Positions 1 to 9,484 of a stretch of 56,835 bases of DNA are shown piece by piece. Source of the DNA: Multifurca ochricompacta. Taxonomy: Eukaryota; Basidiomycota; Agaricomycetes; Russulales; Russulaceae. The position numbers were made by a program, and so were the translations under genes. The stretch is from assembly GCA_022496185.1 (NCBI GenBank), contig WTXG01000231.1, positions 1 to 56,835 on the forward strand, read 5' to 3'. Numbering within the stretch: position 1 is the first letter of the stretch; every line of letters starts with the position of its first letter. A model generated the notes under the pieces. That model searched no databases, was not told the origin of the DNA, and saw only the letters and a program-made list of their open reading frames with translations.

Positions 1-276
1 TCTTTGTCAACGTCGTCACGCCATATAATCCTTGTGAATGTTCCACAGAAAGTAAGCAAATGAGTTGGTCGCACAGCTTAGTCAGGTATCTGCGCATATC
101 ACGTCTATTTAGAAAGCGAAGAGATGGGATAAGAACCCTTACCGCATGAACATAACTCTGTTGCGCTGTACGGAAGGGGCGCCTCATCATTTCCATGTTG
201 TATCTTCGGGCCAGTATAGATATATATTTGTCCATCTGCACTAGAAGCAAACAAGCGTATAGCGATAACCCCGGTC

Positions 277-675
277 TTAGAATGACCTCGGCATCCCTAG
301 TCGTGTAGTCCATTGCGGTGAAGCAATTTTTGCGCCACGTCCGTAAAAAACGTACATTTTTTCATCCACGACATTGATTTCACGGAGAAACCTGACGATC
401 TCTTCTTTCGAACCATATAATCCGATCGGCTTGAGCCAAAGGTTATCCAGTGCTTTGAAGTCGACATTTGTGATGGAAGAATTGGAGTCCGTGGAGAGCG
501 CGTCGATGAACTCCTGAAGGGATTGCTGAGCGATAATAATCTTATCAACTAGGAACGCTGTAAGCGCGGTGGAAACTGGTACAGAAAAAATATATGACCA
601 GGGCCCTGCTTGATGTTCCGTAATCAAATCGAGAAGGAGATATACTCCTTTCATGGGCTGGTTCAGTGTCCACAC
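277..675 (-). CDS. Hypothetical protein, C-terminal part (unrecognised)
   Basis: Open frame of 132 codons on the minus strand. It reads like real protein rather than a shadow: a hydrophobic stretch (around residues 25-50, containing SYIFSVPVSTALTAFLVDK) is followed by a mixed charged region with KPIGLYGSKEEIVRFL. I do not recognise a domain and assign no function. It starts at an internal ATG (codon MWTL); a longer protein spliced from an upstream minus-strand frame (545-985) is possible because a CAG/GT-like junction lies near 675-690, but I could not fix the exon border. No neighbour helps: the left side is the window edge and the right side is repeats. It could also be a decayed repeat ORF. 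Confidence 0.35.
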   Translation of the reverse strand: MWTLNQPMKGVYLLLDLITEHQAGPWSYIFSVPVSTALTAFLVDKIIIAQQSLQEFIDALSTDSNSSITNVDFKALDNLWLKPIGLYGSKEEIVRFLREINVVDEKMYVFYGRGAKIASPQWTTRLGMPRSF

Positions 676-1185
676 ACTTAGCTGGGCTTATCGAAGTTAG
701 AAGTTGAGGCAAAACGGACTCAGCTGAGACTGAAGTAGAAAACAAGTCCTGTATGAAGCTACTGCACGATATGGTTCCGTGGAATCCAGTAGGCTCGGGG
801 TTATAGAAAGGAAAGTTGGAGATGGCTGAGCTACTAATGGGGGCAAGTGCCAGTGCCAACTTGACAAGGGAGTGAGTGTACGTCACCCGTGTCCCGTGTA
901 CCGTGTAAGTAAGTCTTCGACCACGTTCATTCCGCATTTTACTCTGAAGCTGTTTATTGTTGGAATAAGCGCACAGTACACCCAACTCTTCCCCACGCTG
1001 ACATCCCTAAAGTAGTAATATTGTCACACGACTCTGATTTGTAATAATATTTATTTTAAAAGAAAGTTATCGTTGATCAACGAAATATCATTACAAATCA
1101 AAGTCATGTGACATGTAGACGAAGACTCCGCCTCTAGGACCTCCGAATTCGACGCCCTCCTCGACGCCCTCGCCCACGCTGAGAG
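676..1185. other. Stretch with no supported gene
   Basis: Only overlapping short frames are present. Around 1020-1110 two short near-palindromic AT-rich tracts surround TAATATTTATTTTAAAAG. No coding region or RNA gene is supported apart from a possible 5' extension of the minus-strand ORF ending at 277. Confidence 0.4.
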
Positions 1186-1313
1186 GTGGAACAGGCCGCC
1201 TGTGCCAAATATGACAGCATCCTGGAATCAGCCAGGCAGCCCATCCGTGACAAAGTCTCCCGGGACCTCATCGCATTGTGCATGACCTACCATGAAGAGT
1301 GCGATGCAGTGTG

Positions 1314-1321
1314 CTTGCAAG
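1314..1321. repeat. Target-site duplication of hAT element (left copy)
   Basis: CTTGCAAG directly precedes the left TIR and is repeated exactly at 2503-2510 after the right TIR. The motif is itself palindromic. Confidence 0.85.
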
Positions 1322-2502
1322 TAGTGATGTGCACGGCTCGGCTCAAAGCCGTAAGCCGGCCGTTTCTGAGCCGGAAAAGCCGGGCCGACATAGGCCGTGA
1401 AAACGGCTTCCAGCGGCCCACGGCTCAGGCTTAAGGTTTGGAAAGCCTGAAGCTGCGGCTTAGGTCGCGGCTTTTGTTGCAAACTGTTGAACCAGAATAC
1501 CAGTACAGAGATAGCAACATAATTGTGATTGTGTTTAGATAAAACAATTGATGAGATAAAAACATGTCTCACATTAATTAAAATACTAAGTATATACATC
1601 TCAGACTGATCATGCGATTAAATCACATTGCAAGATAATACATTTGTTTACTTTAACTTAGTAGCTGATATAGTACATGTCCTGGATGCGCATTTTTTGG
1701 CATCCCAGACCAATTGAAAACCATCCTGAGGTGTCATGCGATTGTGTGTCTTGCAGAGTCAACCTTCTTAGACTTAGATAAGATAAGAAGGAGTTTGGAC
1801 CGATCTGACCCAGTCCATGTGATGCCAAGTAGTCGCTGCCCTACGCATGGACACTGATAGATACACGCGGCCTTTGTTTGAGTAATACAATTTGATGATT
1901 TGATTATAGAGTGATCTAAAGTAGTCTAGTATGTATTTTAGATAATGCCAGACTGGCAGAAACGATTGCGCGTTAATAAACAAGATGTGTTAGGGTACTT
2001 AGAAGAGTAAGCCACTGATAACTAATTAGATTACATCGCATGATGCTCGATCGGCTTTGGTATTTCGTAGAATAGTACTAGAACCTATTTAGGTCTATTC
2101 TTGCTGGATTTTCACTCTTAGTTTCACCACGATCTCAACATCTTATCTTATCTACATAGCAAGCATGGGATAGAAGCACCTGTTACAAACACTTGTTATT
2201 GATACAAGCTAAACTAAGACAATTTATGTTACATGAGTTAAATAGGAGACATAATATGGCAGAAGGCCAAAGCAGTGGCCAGGGGTTGATATAATGTAAA
2301 CTACAAGTCCTTCAGAAATGCAGAGTAAAAGCGATCAGAAGATCCAAACTAAAACTTGTAAAGCCGCAGCTTGGGCCTAAGCCGGGCCTAAGCCGGCCAG
2401 AAGCCGTCGCTACGGCCCAGGCTTGAGTTTTGACAAGCCTGAGCCACTAAAAGCCGAGCCTAAGCCGCGGCTTCAGGCCGAGCCAGGGCCGTCACAACAC
2501 TA
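1322..2502. mobile_element. Non-autonomous hAT-type DNA transposon (1181 bp)
   Basis: Terminal inverted repeats start TAGTGATGTGCACGGCTCGG on the left and, on the reverse strand from the right, TAGTGTTGTGACGGCCCTGG. Both are followed by 100-150 bp of subterminal sequence packed with AGCCG/CGGCT motifs, the typical binding-site-rich layout of hAT ends. The perfect 8-bp duplication CTTGCAAG flanks it (1314-1321 and 2503-2510); 8 bp and TAGTG-type ends are diagnostic of the hAT superfamily. No transposase frame exists inside, so it would depend on a transposase made elsewhere. Its middle is occupied by an LTR of element C's family (1678-2187). Confidence 0.85.
1678..2187 (+). mobile_element. Solo LTR, same family as element C
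   Basis: A 510-bp segment beginning TGTCCTGGATG and ending TTACA (TG...CA ends). It is collinear with the segments 22971 to about 23380 and 27424-27608, which form the 5' LTR of element C once element B is removed. Shared landmarks are the GATAAGATAAGAAGGAGTTTGGACC block and the end AGCAAGC/ATGGGATAGAAGCACC. No matching 5-bp duplication flanks it (GTACA on the left, AACAC on the right), so it may have arisen by recombination between elements, or the duplication has decayed. It lies inside the hAT element. Confidence 0.65.
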
Positions 2503-2807
2503 CTTGCAAGGAACTTGACACTGCCCTTGGGTTGAATCTCCCCACTCTACCCACCTCTGACCTTGAGTGCACCCCACACAAGAGAACCAAGACCACTGGA
2601 GGACCCTCATGGGCACTCCACAATGCAACCCCCACCCCAACATGCTCCCACATCTCTCTTGCAGCTGACCAACTCATGGATGCCCTCACTCTTTCTGCAG
2701 ACACTTGACTCTTGAAGCCCATAACCCCTTGTGCCAAATGCTCTTGCTGGTGGTGGCCTGCTTGTTCTCAGGCTGTCTCAGCTCTAGTGTTTGAAAGTCT
2801 GGTCCAG

Positions 2808-3427
2808 TGTCACAGCAAGGTGTGGTGCTGTGTTGAGGTTCAAGGTTCAGGATACAAAGCTATCTTGTTGAGGGTCAAGTCTTCCTTTCAAGCCAAGTCA
2901 AGACTAAGTTGAGTTATGCTAGTCAATGGGCATGTGCATGAGGCGAAGTTGAGCAGCAATGCTAAGTCCTGCCACAAGTTCCTGGGGTCGAAGTCCTTCT
3001 AAGGCACAAGCTTAGAAGGTTCAAGTGGGGATCTTTCAGTTCAATGAAGTGAGTCCTAATGCACCTGTATTGCTACAGAAGAACAGACTTAAGGTCCTGT
3101 TCAGCTGTCACTAGGGTTTATATACACATGCTATGCTATGAAGGCAACTCTGGTAGCTACTGGAACATGTGCTAGGTAGTCTAATGGTTGTACAGTAGAA
3201 TACCCCAGAGAGATAAAGAAAGGAGAGGGGTTGCACCCTCTAATACTGATCTGTAAGCAGCTAAGTGGGCTCAGTAAGCAAATCAGTCAGCAGATGAGTA
3301 AGTAAGTCCTTCATAAGCAAGTCATGTGGTGGTTAATGCATCATGTAAGGTGTTAAGGCAAAAGGAAAGGAAAAGGTTATTGTCCATATGTCTCTCTACT
3401 CTGGTGCCCATGACAAGGACCATCACA
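2808..3427 (-). mobile_element. Solo LTR, element E family, minus orientation
   Basis: 620-bp segment beginning TGTCACAGCAAGGTG and ending ACCATCACA. It is homologous over its length to the solo LTR at 40449-41083 (same strand sense) and, in reverse complement, to the 5' LTR of element E (38710-39298). It is flanked by the exact 5-bp duplication TCCAG (2803-2807 and 3428-3432). There is no internal region, so it is the product of LTR-LTR recombination. Several positions that are CG in the other copies are TG or CA here, consistent with age. Confidence 0.85.
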
Positions 3428-3432
3428 TCCAG

Positions 3433-4829
3433 TCTGGTTTTTTCAACACATTTCATGTGGACTGGATTGGCAACCAGTCTATAGTAACTCAAATATACCC
3501 CAACTGCAGACTGTACTTCTTAGAACTGGTCTATAGTGGTTCACTTTTGGTCCAACAACTGGTTCCCACTGGTTTCTTATAGAACAGGTATGGCGCAGCC
3601 TACACTAGATACTACATTACTGCTAGCTATCTCACCTTTGATTTACTTTTGAGACTTAGATGCAGTCGTTAATGCGATAGCAACTGCTTAATCTATAGCA
3701 GTTATACAGTAGTTTATATACAATTTAATGTACTATATCGGCTACTTAATTATACGAGTGCGTTATCTCGTTATTGATGTGATTTGATCACATGCCCGAT
3801 CTTAGATGTATATTCTAAGTAATCTAGCTAATTATGAATGCATTCTTACTTGCGTTATCTACGCGTGATCACAATCATGTCATACCGCTATCCCGGAGCC
3901 TCTGTACCGGTATCTTGGTTCAACATTTCTCACATGACCAGTTCTGAACCAGTCAGAACTAGTCAGAGGTCAGTTCCCAGACACTTTTGAGACAAGAGAT
4001 GTACTAAAGTTAACTACATAAACTAAACTGTAGGAATACTGATCATACAATAAAGTAGAATACTCAGTATAGTAAATATCTGGGGTTGCACCCATTCCAA
4101 AAGTGAATCAGTGCCAATCCAAGTCAGTCCAAGGAGTCTGGGAATCAGACAAGGAATGATCATCTAAGAAGTGTCAAATGCACATACAAATAGGAAAATA
4201 ATCACAAATCAATCACAAACACTTCACAGACTGTTATGTTGACAAAAGCATCACAGAGTTGGTGAAGGCTGGCATGCACATGCCTGCACATGATTTGAAT
4301 ATGCAGACACCAGGAGAGGGCCTTGGTGAAGTAAAACCCAAGATAGTGGACCTGAGTCCCAGGGGTCACCTTGAAATAGGTATTGTGGGTGGGATCAGGT
4401 AGCCAAATGTGTGGAGGCAGCTGTGATGAAAACATTTCCACGGTCACGTGAAAAAGTAAAGCAATGTGTCTTTTATTCTGAAAAAATAATGTACATTCCC
4501 AAAGGTGACATCAAGGTGGTCAAACCAGAACATCACTGTACATATTGTCATGTATAGTCAAACACATTGATCATCACTGACCTGCCAGGGTTTTAAGATT
4601 TGATTATATATTTTCCTCTTTTTCCCTTATTAAATAGCCCTTAACATTGAGTTGTTACACATTGGTCACACTCTATCCACTTACCACCTACCTGAAAGGT
4701 CATTCAGGTCTACTACCTGACTACTGCACCCAGAATGGTAACTCTCTTTTAGAAGAACTCTGGTTGGAACGATTAAGATGAACAAGAAAAAACAAATTAC
4801 ACTACAAACAAAATCGAACGAACAAAAAA
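3433..4829. other. AT-rich repeat-like DNA, no gene
   Basis: No frame looks coding. The stretch contains many CTGGTTC/GAACCAG-like words (for example around 3430-3560 and 3930-3990) in opposite orientations, suggesting an old inverted-repeat element into which the solo LTR landed. I could not define its ends or a target duplication. Around 4020-4190 the sequence weakly resembles LTR material in minus sense. Confidence 0.35.
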
Positions 4830-4847
4830 GCGGCGGCGGCGGCGGCG
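4830..4847. repeat. (CGG)n microsatellite
   Basis: Six consecutive GCG/CGG units just downstream of the stop codon of the minus-strand MFS gene. Confidence 0.9.
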
Positions 4848-4879
4848 CTAAACTAAGCTAAGGCTACTTACTATATAAA

Positions 4880-7800
4880 TTAATGTATCATCGCTCGACT
4901 GCCCCCCTTTCCCCCACTTGCGCCGGGGTTCTCCGCGAGTAATAGCACGCAGAGGCCCGACAACGTGAACATGATGATGCTCGCGTATACCGGAAAGGAA
5001 GGGTCGATCATGAGTAACGCGCCTCCGGCAATGGGCGCGATCATTCCACCTCTATCAGTTTTCGACGAGGAGGTTAGAATCCCGGGCGAATATACATATA
5101 TATAGAGAGAGAAAGAGGGATGGGGGGGTGGAGGAGGGAAAGAAACGTACACTCGGGAGAGCGCGGAGGCTGCACCGCAGGCCGTTCCACGGACTGATGG
5201 GGGGGGGGAGTATGTTAATTGGAAGGGACGGAAAATGATCCATTACGTACCTTTTGTGGCAAATATCTCAGGCGTCCAGCTAGTTGACCGAATATGAAAA
5301 GATAAGTAGATATATATGAGCCATCAGTAGTTAATGACGACGACCGTCGTCGCCAGCTGCGGTGGTGGCGGCTGCGGCGACGAGTCTGAAATAAGAATGG
5401 CGCACCCATATAACACAGCCCACATGGTCTATAAATAACAATAAACATATACATCCTTCAAAAGAAAAACCCGACGAACCGTCGCACTTAAGCTGATCCC
5501 AACGGAACTAGCCGTGACGGCGACCGGATCTTGCACCATCGCAAAGACGACACAAAGCAGTGCCGTCAAAAAGGTGCTCCCGGCGAGAGCCAACCTCCTT
5601 CCGAGCCGCGGCCACTCTATCAACCATGCGCCTAACTATAACCCAAAAAACAAAAGCAATTGTATCAGAAACTGATGCTCATACAACCCCCCCCCCAGAA
5701 AAAAAAACACCCACTACAGCGCCTGGACAACCTCCAATCGTGAAGATGACGACATCCCAGAGGGTCCTCTCGAGCGACTTAGCCTCCATGAGGTTCCGGT
5801 TCCGAGACTTCCAACTAGAGGAGGAAAAGGCTCGCGTTTCGAGTAGCTTGGGAAGATACACGTTGAACATCGTATAAGCAAGGGACATCCCCCACCAAGC
5901 GAACCACACGAGCACGGTCGTCCGACGCCATTCGGGTTCGAAGACCATCGCAAATCGGGCGAACCACGCGCGCAGGGGACGTCGCACGCTTCGCGGGAGA
6001 GCCCACCACGCCCTATCAGCGACTTCGTACAACGACGAACGAACGGAGGAAATGGTGTCCGTGCGTGGACGTCGTATACCGTGGGACAGACGACGACGTG
6101 GACGCGCGGGAGGCGGCGGAACCTCGGTATCGTCCTCGGTCCCGGGGATCTCTTCGTCCTTGGGCTGTGAAAGTACCTCCTCGAAGGAACCCATCCCCGC
6201 GGCTGAGGCATGCTGGTGCGGGAACGAGCGACGCTCAGCTGCAGCGATGAGCGCGGCTTGTGTAACGAGGGGTGCCTCGGATTCGCCGGTGGCAGAGTAG
6301 CCTTTGATGAGAAGCGCGCCTTCAATGCCATCCGGCGGCGTGGAGCTGAGCGGGGTCGCATCGTTGGTCAGAACGGGCGGAGGTTTGATATCGACCGGTG
6401 AGCTCGAAATCCCGGTATTTGGATTGAAAATCGGTATGGAGCTGTTTTCGGCGGCGTGTATTTGAGACTGTGGTAGCCGGGCTCGCGAAATGGAAGGAGC
6501 CAATGCGGGCGGAACGCAAATACGGTCTTCAACGTCCTTGAGCTCGAGCTCGAGCTCGGAGCCGTTGAACCTCGAGATCATTTGGAGTGACTCGAGAGCG
6601 TCTTGTGGGCGTCCAGCGTGCACCAAGTAGCGCGGTGACTCGTGGAGTCGGAAGAAAACCATTCGTGCGAGGAACATAGTCAGCGTCTTTTACATACATC
6701 AGTAAGCCAAATTGAGTGGCAGTATGACGTAAGGGCACATACGATGAGACCAAGAGCAACGAGCTCGTATTTCCAACCGAGATTTCTATCCAGATCGCAA
6801 GGTGCGGGTAAAGGTTGACAGGAATTCTTGGGTATAAGTACTATGGCTACAAGGGCAGCGAGCACTGCACCAAAGGAGAAGAATACAGATAGCGCGGTGA
6901 CGAGATATTCCTTCCCGCGAGGCATATGTTCTAGGAGGAGCGTGCCGTCTGTGGGCATTGAACCCTGTGTCATGGCGCAAAGTGTCAGCAGTTAGGAGCT
7001 CGAAAAAACATACTTCCAAAAATGCCGTACCCCGACAGAGCTCCCAAGACAGAATAAGGCAATACAAAGCATGGGAAATGTTGTGGCAAATGAGGCGCCT
7101 ATGCCAAACAGGGACGTAAAAAAAAGTGTCGCATTGAACGCTGTGCTGCGACCCATAAGATCGGAGCCTGCGGGGTGGCGAAATTAAGCCATCGTGGGAT
7201 TCGAGAGCAGAGACAGAGGTAGAGAGACCCACAAGTTCCCCAGCCTACTGCACCAATCATCATACCGGCAAACATTGAAGAGGATAAAATACCAATCCGA
7301 TTATCGGGAACTAAACGAAATGTTGGTGTAAGAGAGGGTTATATCGAGCGCGCGGGCGCGGGCGCATATATGCGCCTCAGGACAAAAGCCAGAGCTGTGG
7401 AGATAACTGGAGCTTACGTGAAAAATGCCGCTGTACCCGGGGAAGTATTATGGCTATGGCTTGAATCCACATCTAACATCGAGCTATAGAGGAAAGTAGG
7501 GAGGCGGTGATGGAGTCATGCTCACGTTATCGGCCATCCAGCCTTGAGAAAGAGGGGAGGGAGGTGACGACCGAGTAGATAAGAAAGACTGTTCAACGCA
7601 CCGAAACCACATAATGAGAGGAGGGTCCACTGGTAAGTGCCTATGAGTGTGAGGGGGGACGAAGAAGAGGGGGGTCAATAGGATGAAGGGGTAGGTTAAT
7701 TCGACAGTCGAGAAAGGAAGCGCACCCATCCCTATTCTATCTATTGTTCTATCAAGAGGGGTACGACCATCGATATCGCTGCCCTCAGGATCATGGAAAT

Positions 7801-7888
7801 CATCGCCACCGTCGTGACTACTCAACCTCGAGTAAGTCATGGGTGAAGAATCCCAAAGGATGGAGGCACGGGGAGTGACCGCGGCCAT
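4880..7888 (-). CDS. Major facilitator superfamily transporter, 700 aa, 13 exons
   Basis: Exons, 5' to 3' on the minus strand: 7888-7726, 7640-7602, 7542-7526, 7472-7418, 7310-7233, 7167-7031, 6964-6743, 6686-5718, 5635-5480, 5428-5406, 5279-5251, 5193-5151, 5051-4880. All introns are GT-AG and the exons sum to exactly 701 codons including TAA. The N-terminus is Ser/Asp-rich and cytosolic, then LDRTIDRIGMGTYQWTLL and GFGWMADN, the classic start of TM1 in SV2-like/general-substrate MFS proteins. TM2 region is SSSMFAGMMIGAVGWG, followed by the loop motif CSDLMGRS. After TM6 comes ESPRYLVHAGR and a roughly 220-residue Ser/Pro/Glu-rich central loop (about 260-480), all in exon 8. The C-terminal six helices resume near EWRRTTVLVWFAWWG and end after GGMIAPIAGG. 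Likely plasma-membrane proton-coupled uptake; substrate unknown. It is divergent from the cysteine-rich gene at 8746. Confidence 0.88.
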
Positions 7889-8745
7889 GAAAAAGTGAAA
7901 GGAGATTTATATTAGACGGGGGGGGAGGGGAAGAATAGAATGAAGGATTGGCTAAGCAGAACTGTCGCAATCGCATAAAGGGATGATTGAATTGAGTTTG
8001 AGATTGGACCAGGACCGTCGAGCGGCAAATGGGGGCACGACGGAGGGGGATATTAAGGGCACTGGCGCGACCGCGACTGAGCAGAAACTTGTTGAATTCA
8101 ACATTGACATTGACATTGCCGCAATAATTTTAACTCTCAATCACTATCTCCATCTCCATCATTCTCCCTGTCCCTTTCTCTCCCTCGTGCTCTCCCCCAC
8201 TTAGGTAGGCAAGCCTAGGCCTGTCCTGATCAGGCTTTTACATGCTCTCATCGTACCAAAGGTCATCCCATCCCATACAATGACGACATAGTTCTTATCT
8301 TTTTTTATTTTCGCCATAGGAAGAGAGGAGAGGAGGGAAAGTTGGGTTGTCTAGTAAAAATAAAAAAAGCGAGGAGGCAATGCACAGCTGCTTCGGAAAA
8401 CGCTTGTCACTTAGACGCACAACATACAACACCGGCTGAAACGGAAGGTCACGGGCAAAAAACACTCCACCAATTATAGGGTTGGAGTGATGTAAGTAAA
8501 AGAGTAAAAGTAAACCAAAGAACCAAGTTGGCAACCCACTCAGCGCGCTAGTATTTCTCGAGATCGAGTTCCAGCCGCGCTCCGCACCGCCCCCCCATAT
8601 AAAAGCTCCAAATCCGTTCTCACCCGCTTCCACTTATCGACTTTTGGAACCTCACCCACTCATCTATCCTTTTCTTTTCTTTCCTTACTACTTCGTTTCG
8701 TTTCGTTGCACCTCTCTCCCAAACAGATCAACCGACCAAGTCAAA
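7889..8745. promoter_or_regulatory. Shared divergent promoter region
   Basis: The 857 bp between the ATG of the minus-strand MFS gene (7888) and the ATG of the plus-strand cysteine-rich gene (8746). For the plus-strand gene a TATA-like box (ATATAAAA, 8597-8604) is followed by a long pyrimidine tract (about 8664-8692, CCTTTTCTTTTCTTTCCTTA) before the ATG, the usual arrangement of strongly expressed fungal genes. No obvious TATA is seen for the MFS gene. Confidence 0.5.
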
Positions 8746-9484
8746 ATGGAAGCTCACAAACCCGCTCAGCTCACCGCGTCTCAGCCCCAGCAGTCAATTC
8801 AGATGAGTGCGTCTTCAAAAAAAAAAAGTGTCCGAGAGTTAACAAGGACCGATGGGTCGTGCTGAATACTACACACAACAGATGCGATGAACCCTGCGGC
8901 ACCCGTTAACAGCCAGCAACAGCAACACGTTGAGCACCAACATAAGGCGCGCCGTCTCCGCGGAGGAGGAGCAGCTCGCGTACGTTCTGACTATGGTCCC
9001 ATCCCCCCTCCCCACCCCACCCCCTTCTGTATGGTTGAACCCGGCTTACCCCCATTTTTTCTATACAGGACTGCTTCATTGGGCTAATCGAATGCTTTAT
9101 CTGTTTCGGTTCGTTTCTTCCATACCGTAATGCCAAGCGTAATTTTTGCTCACCCCAGAGCGCCTTGTGCGTGCATGCGCTCTTTTTTTTCTCTACAGAA
9201 TGCTGCAAGGTCTGCTATTCTAACCACCTGCCCTCATCCTCGTTTTTGTTATTTCACCCCTTCCCTTGTGTTTCCCCTTTCATCTTTCATCTTAATTTCC
9301 CTTCCATGCGGCTTTTTTTTTTGTGTGTGTGTATCGTTAACGCGATTTCTCCCGACAAATAGGGCTGCTGTGAATGCTGCGCCGACATCATCTGTAAAGT
9401 CCCTTTCTTTCTCATACAAGTTTATCTCACTAAGCTACAACTGGTACAGGCTGCCCTTGCGAGATTTGCTGTGGTGGAGATTAG
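8746..9484 (+). CDS. Small cysteine-rich (CYSTM-like) protein, 91 aa, six exons
   Basis: Exons 8746-8806, 8882-8979, 9069-9108, 9199-9209 (11 bp), 9363-9393 (31 bp) and 9450-9484, all with GT-AG introns, sum to 92 codons including TAG. The start is the first ATG after the TATA box and pyrimidine leader, in a CAAAATGG context. The N-terminal half is Gln/Ala/His-rich and ends with RRLRGGGAAR. The C-terminal 38 residues hold a hydrophobic DCFIGLIECFICF stretch followed by dense CC pairs (ECCKGCCECC, ICCPCEICCGG). Such Gln-rich head plus Cys-rich tail proteins are common in agaricomycetes and resemble the cysteine-rich transmembrane module, thought to sit at membranes and act in stress or metal responses. 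The function here is inference. The reading was rebuilt by hand from splice signals and no single open frame shows it. Confidence 0.75.

Larger units (their letters stand above)
1186..2708 (+). pseudogene. Short coding-like region split by a hAT insertion
   Basis: Left of the insertion, a plus-strand frame from about 1186 to 1320 encodes a charged, Cys-containing peptide (includes SARQPIRDKVSRDLIALC). Right of it, 2511-2708 holds an open frame ending in TGA at 2706 with a Leu/Thr/Pro-rich peptide (LGLNLPTLPTSDLE). Removing the transposon and one copy of the 8-bp duplication does not bring the two frames into phase: the left frame then meets TGA almost at once. The locus was therefore either already decayed or has an unseen intron. 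The family is not recognised and no function is assigned. Confidence 0.3.

Noticed and set aside
2784..4010. Possible DNA transposon with AGTGTTTG...CAGACACT ends around the solo LTR
   Set aside because: The end sequences are only loosely alike and the flanks do not repeat, so I did not call an element.
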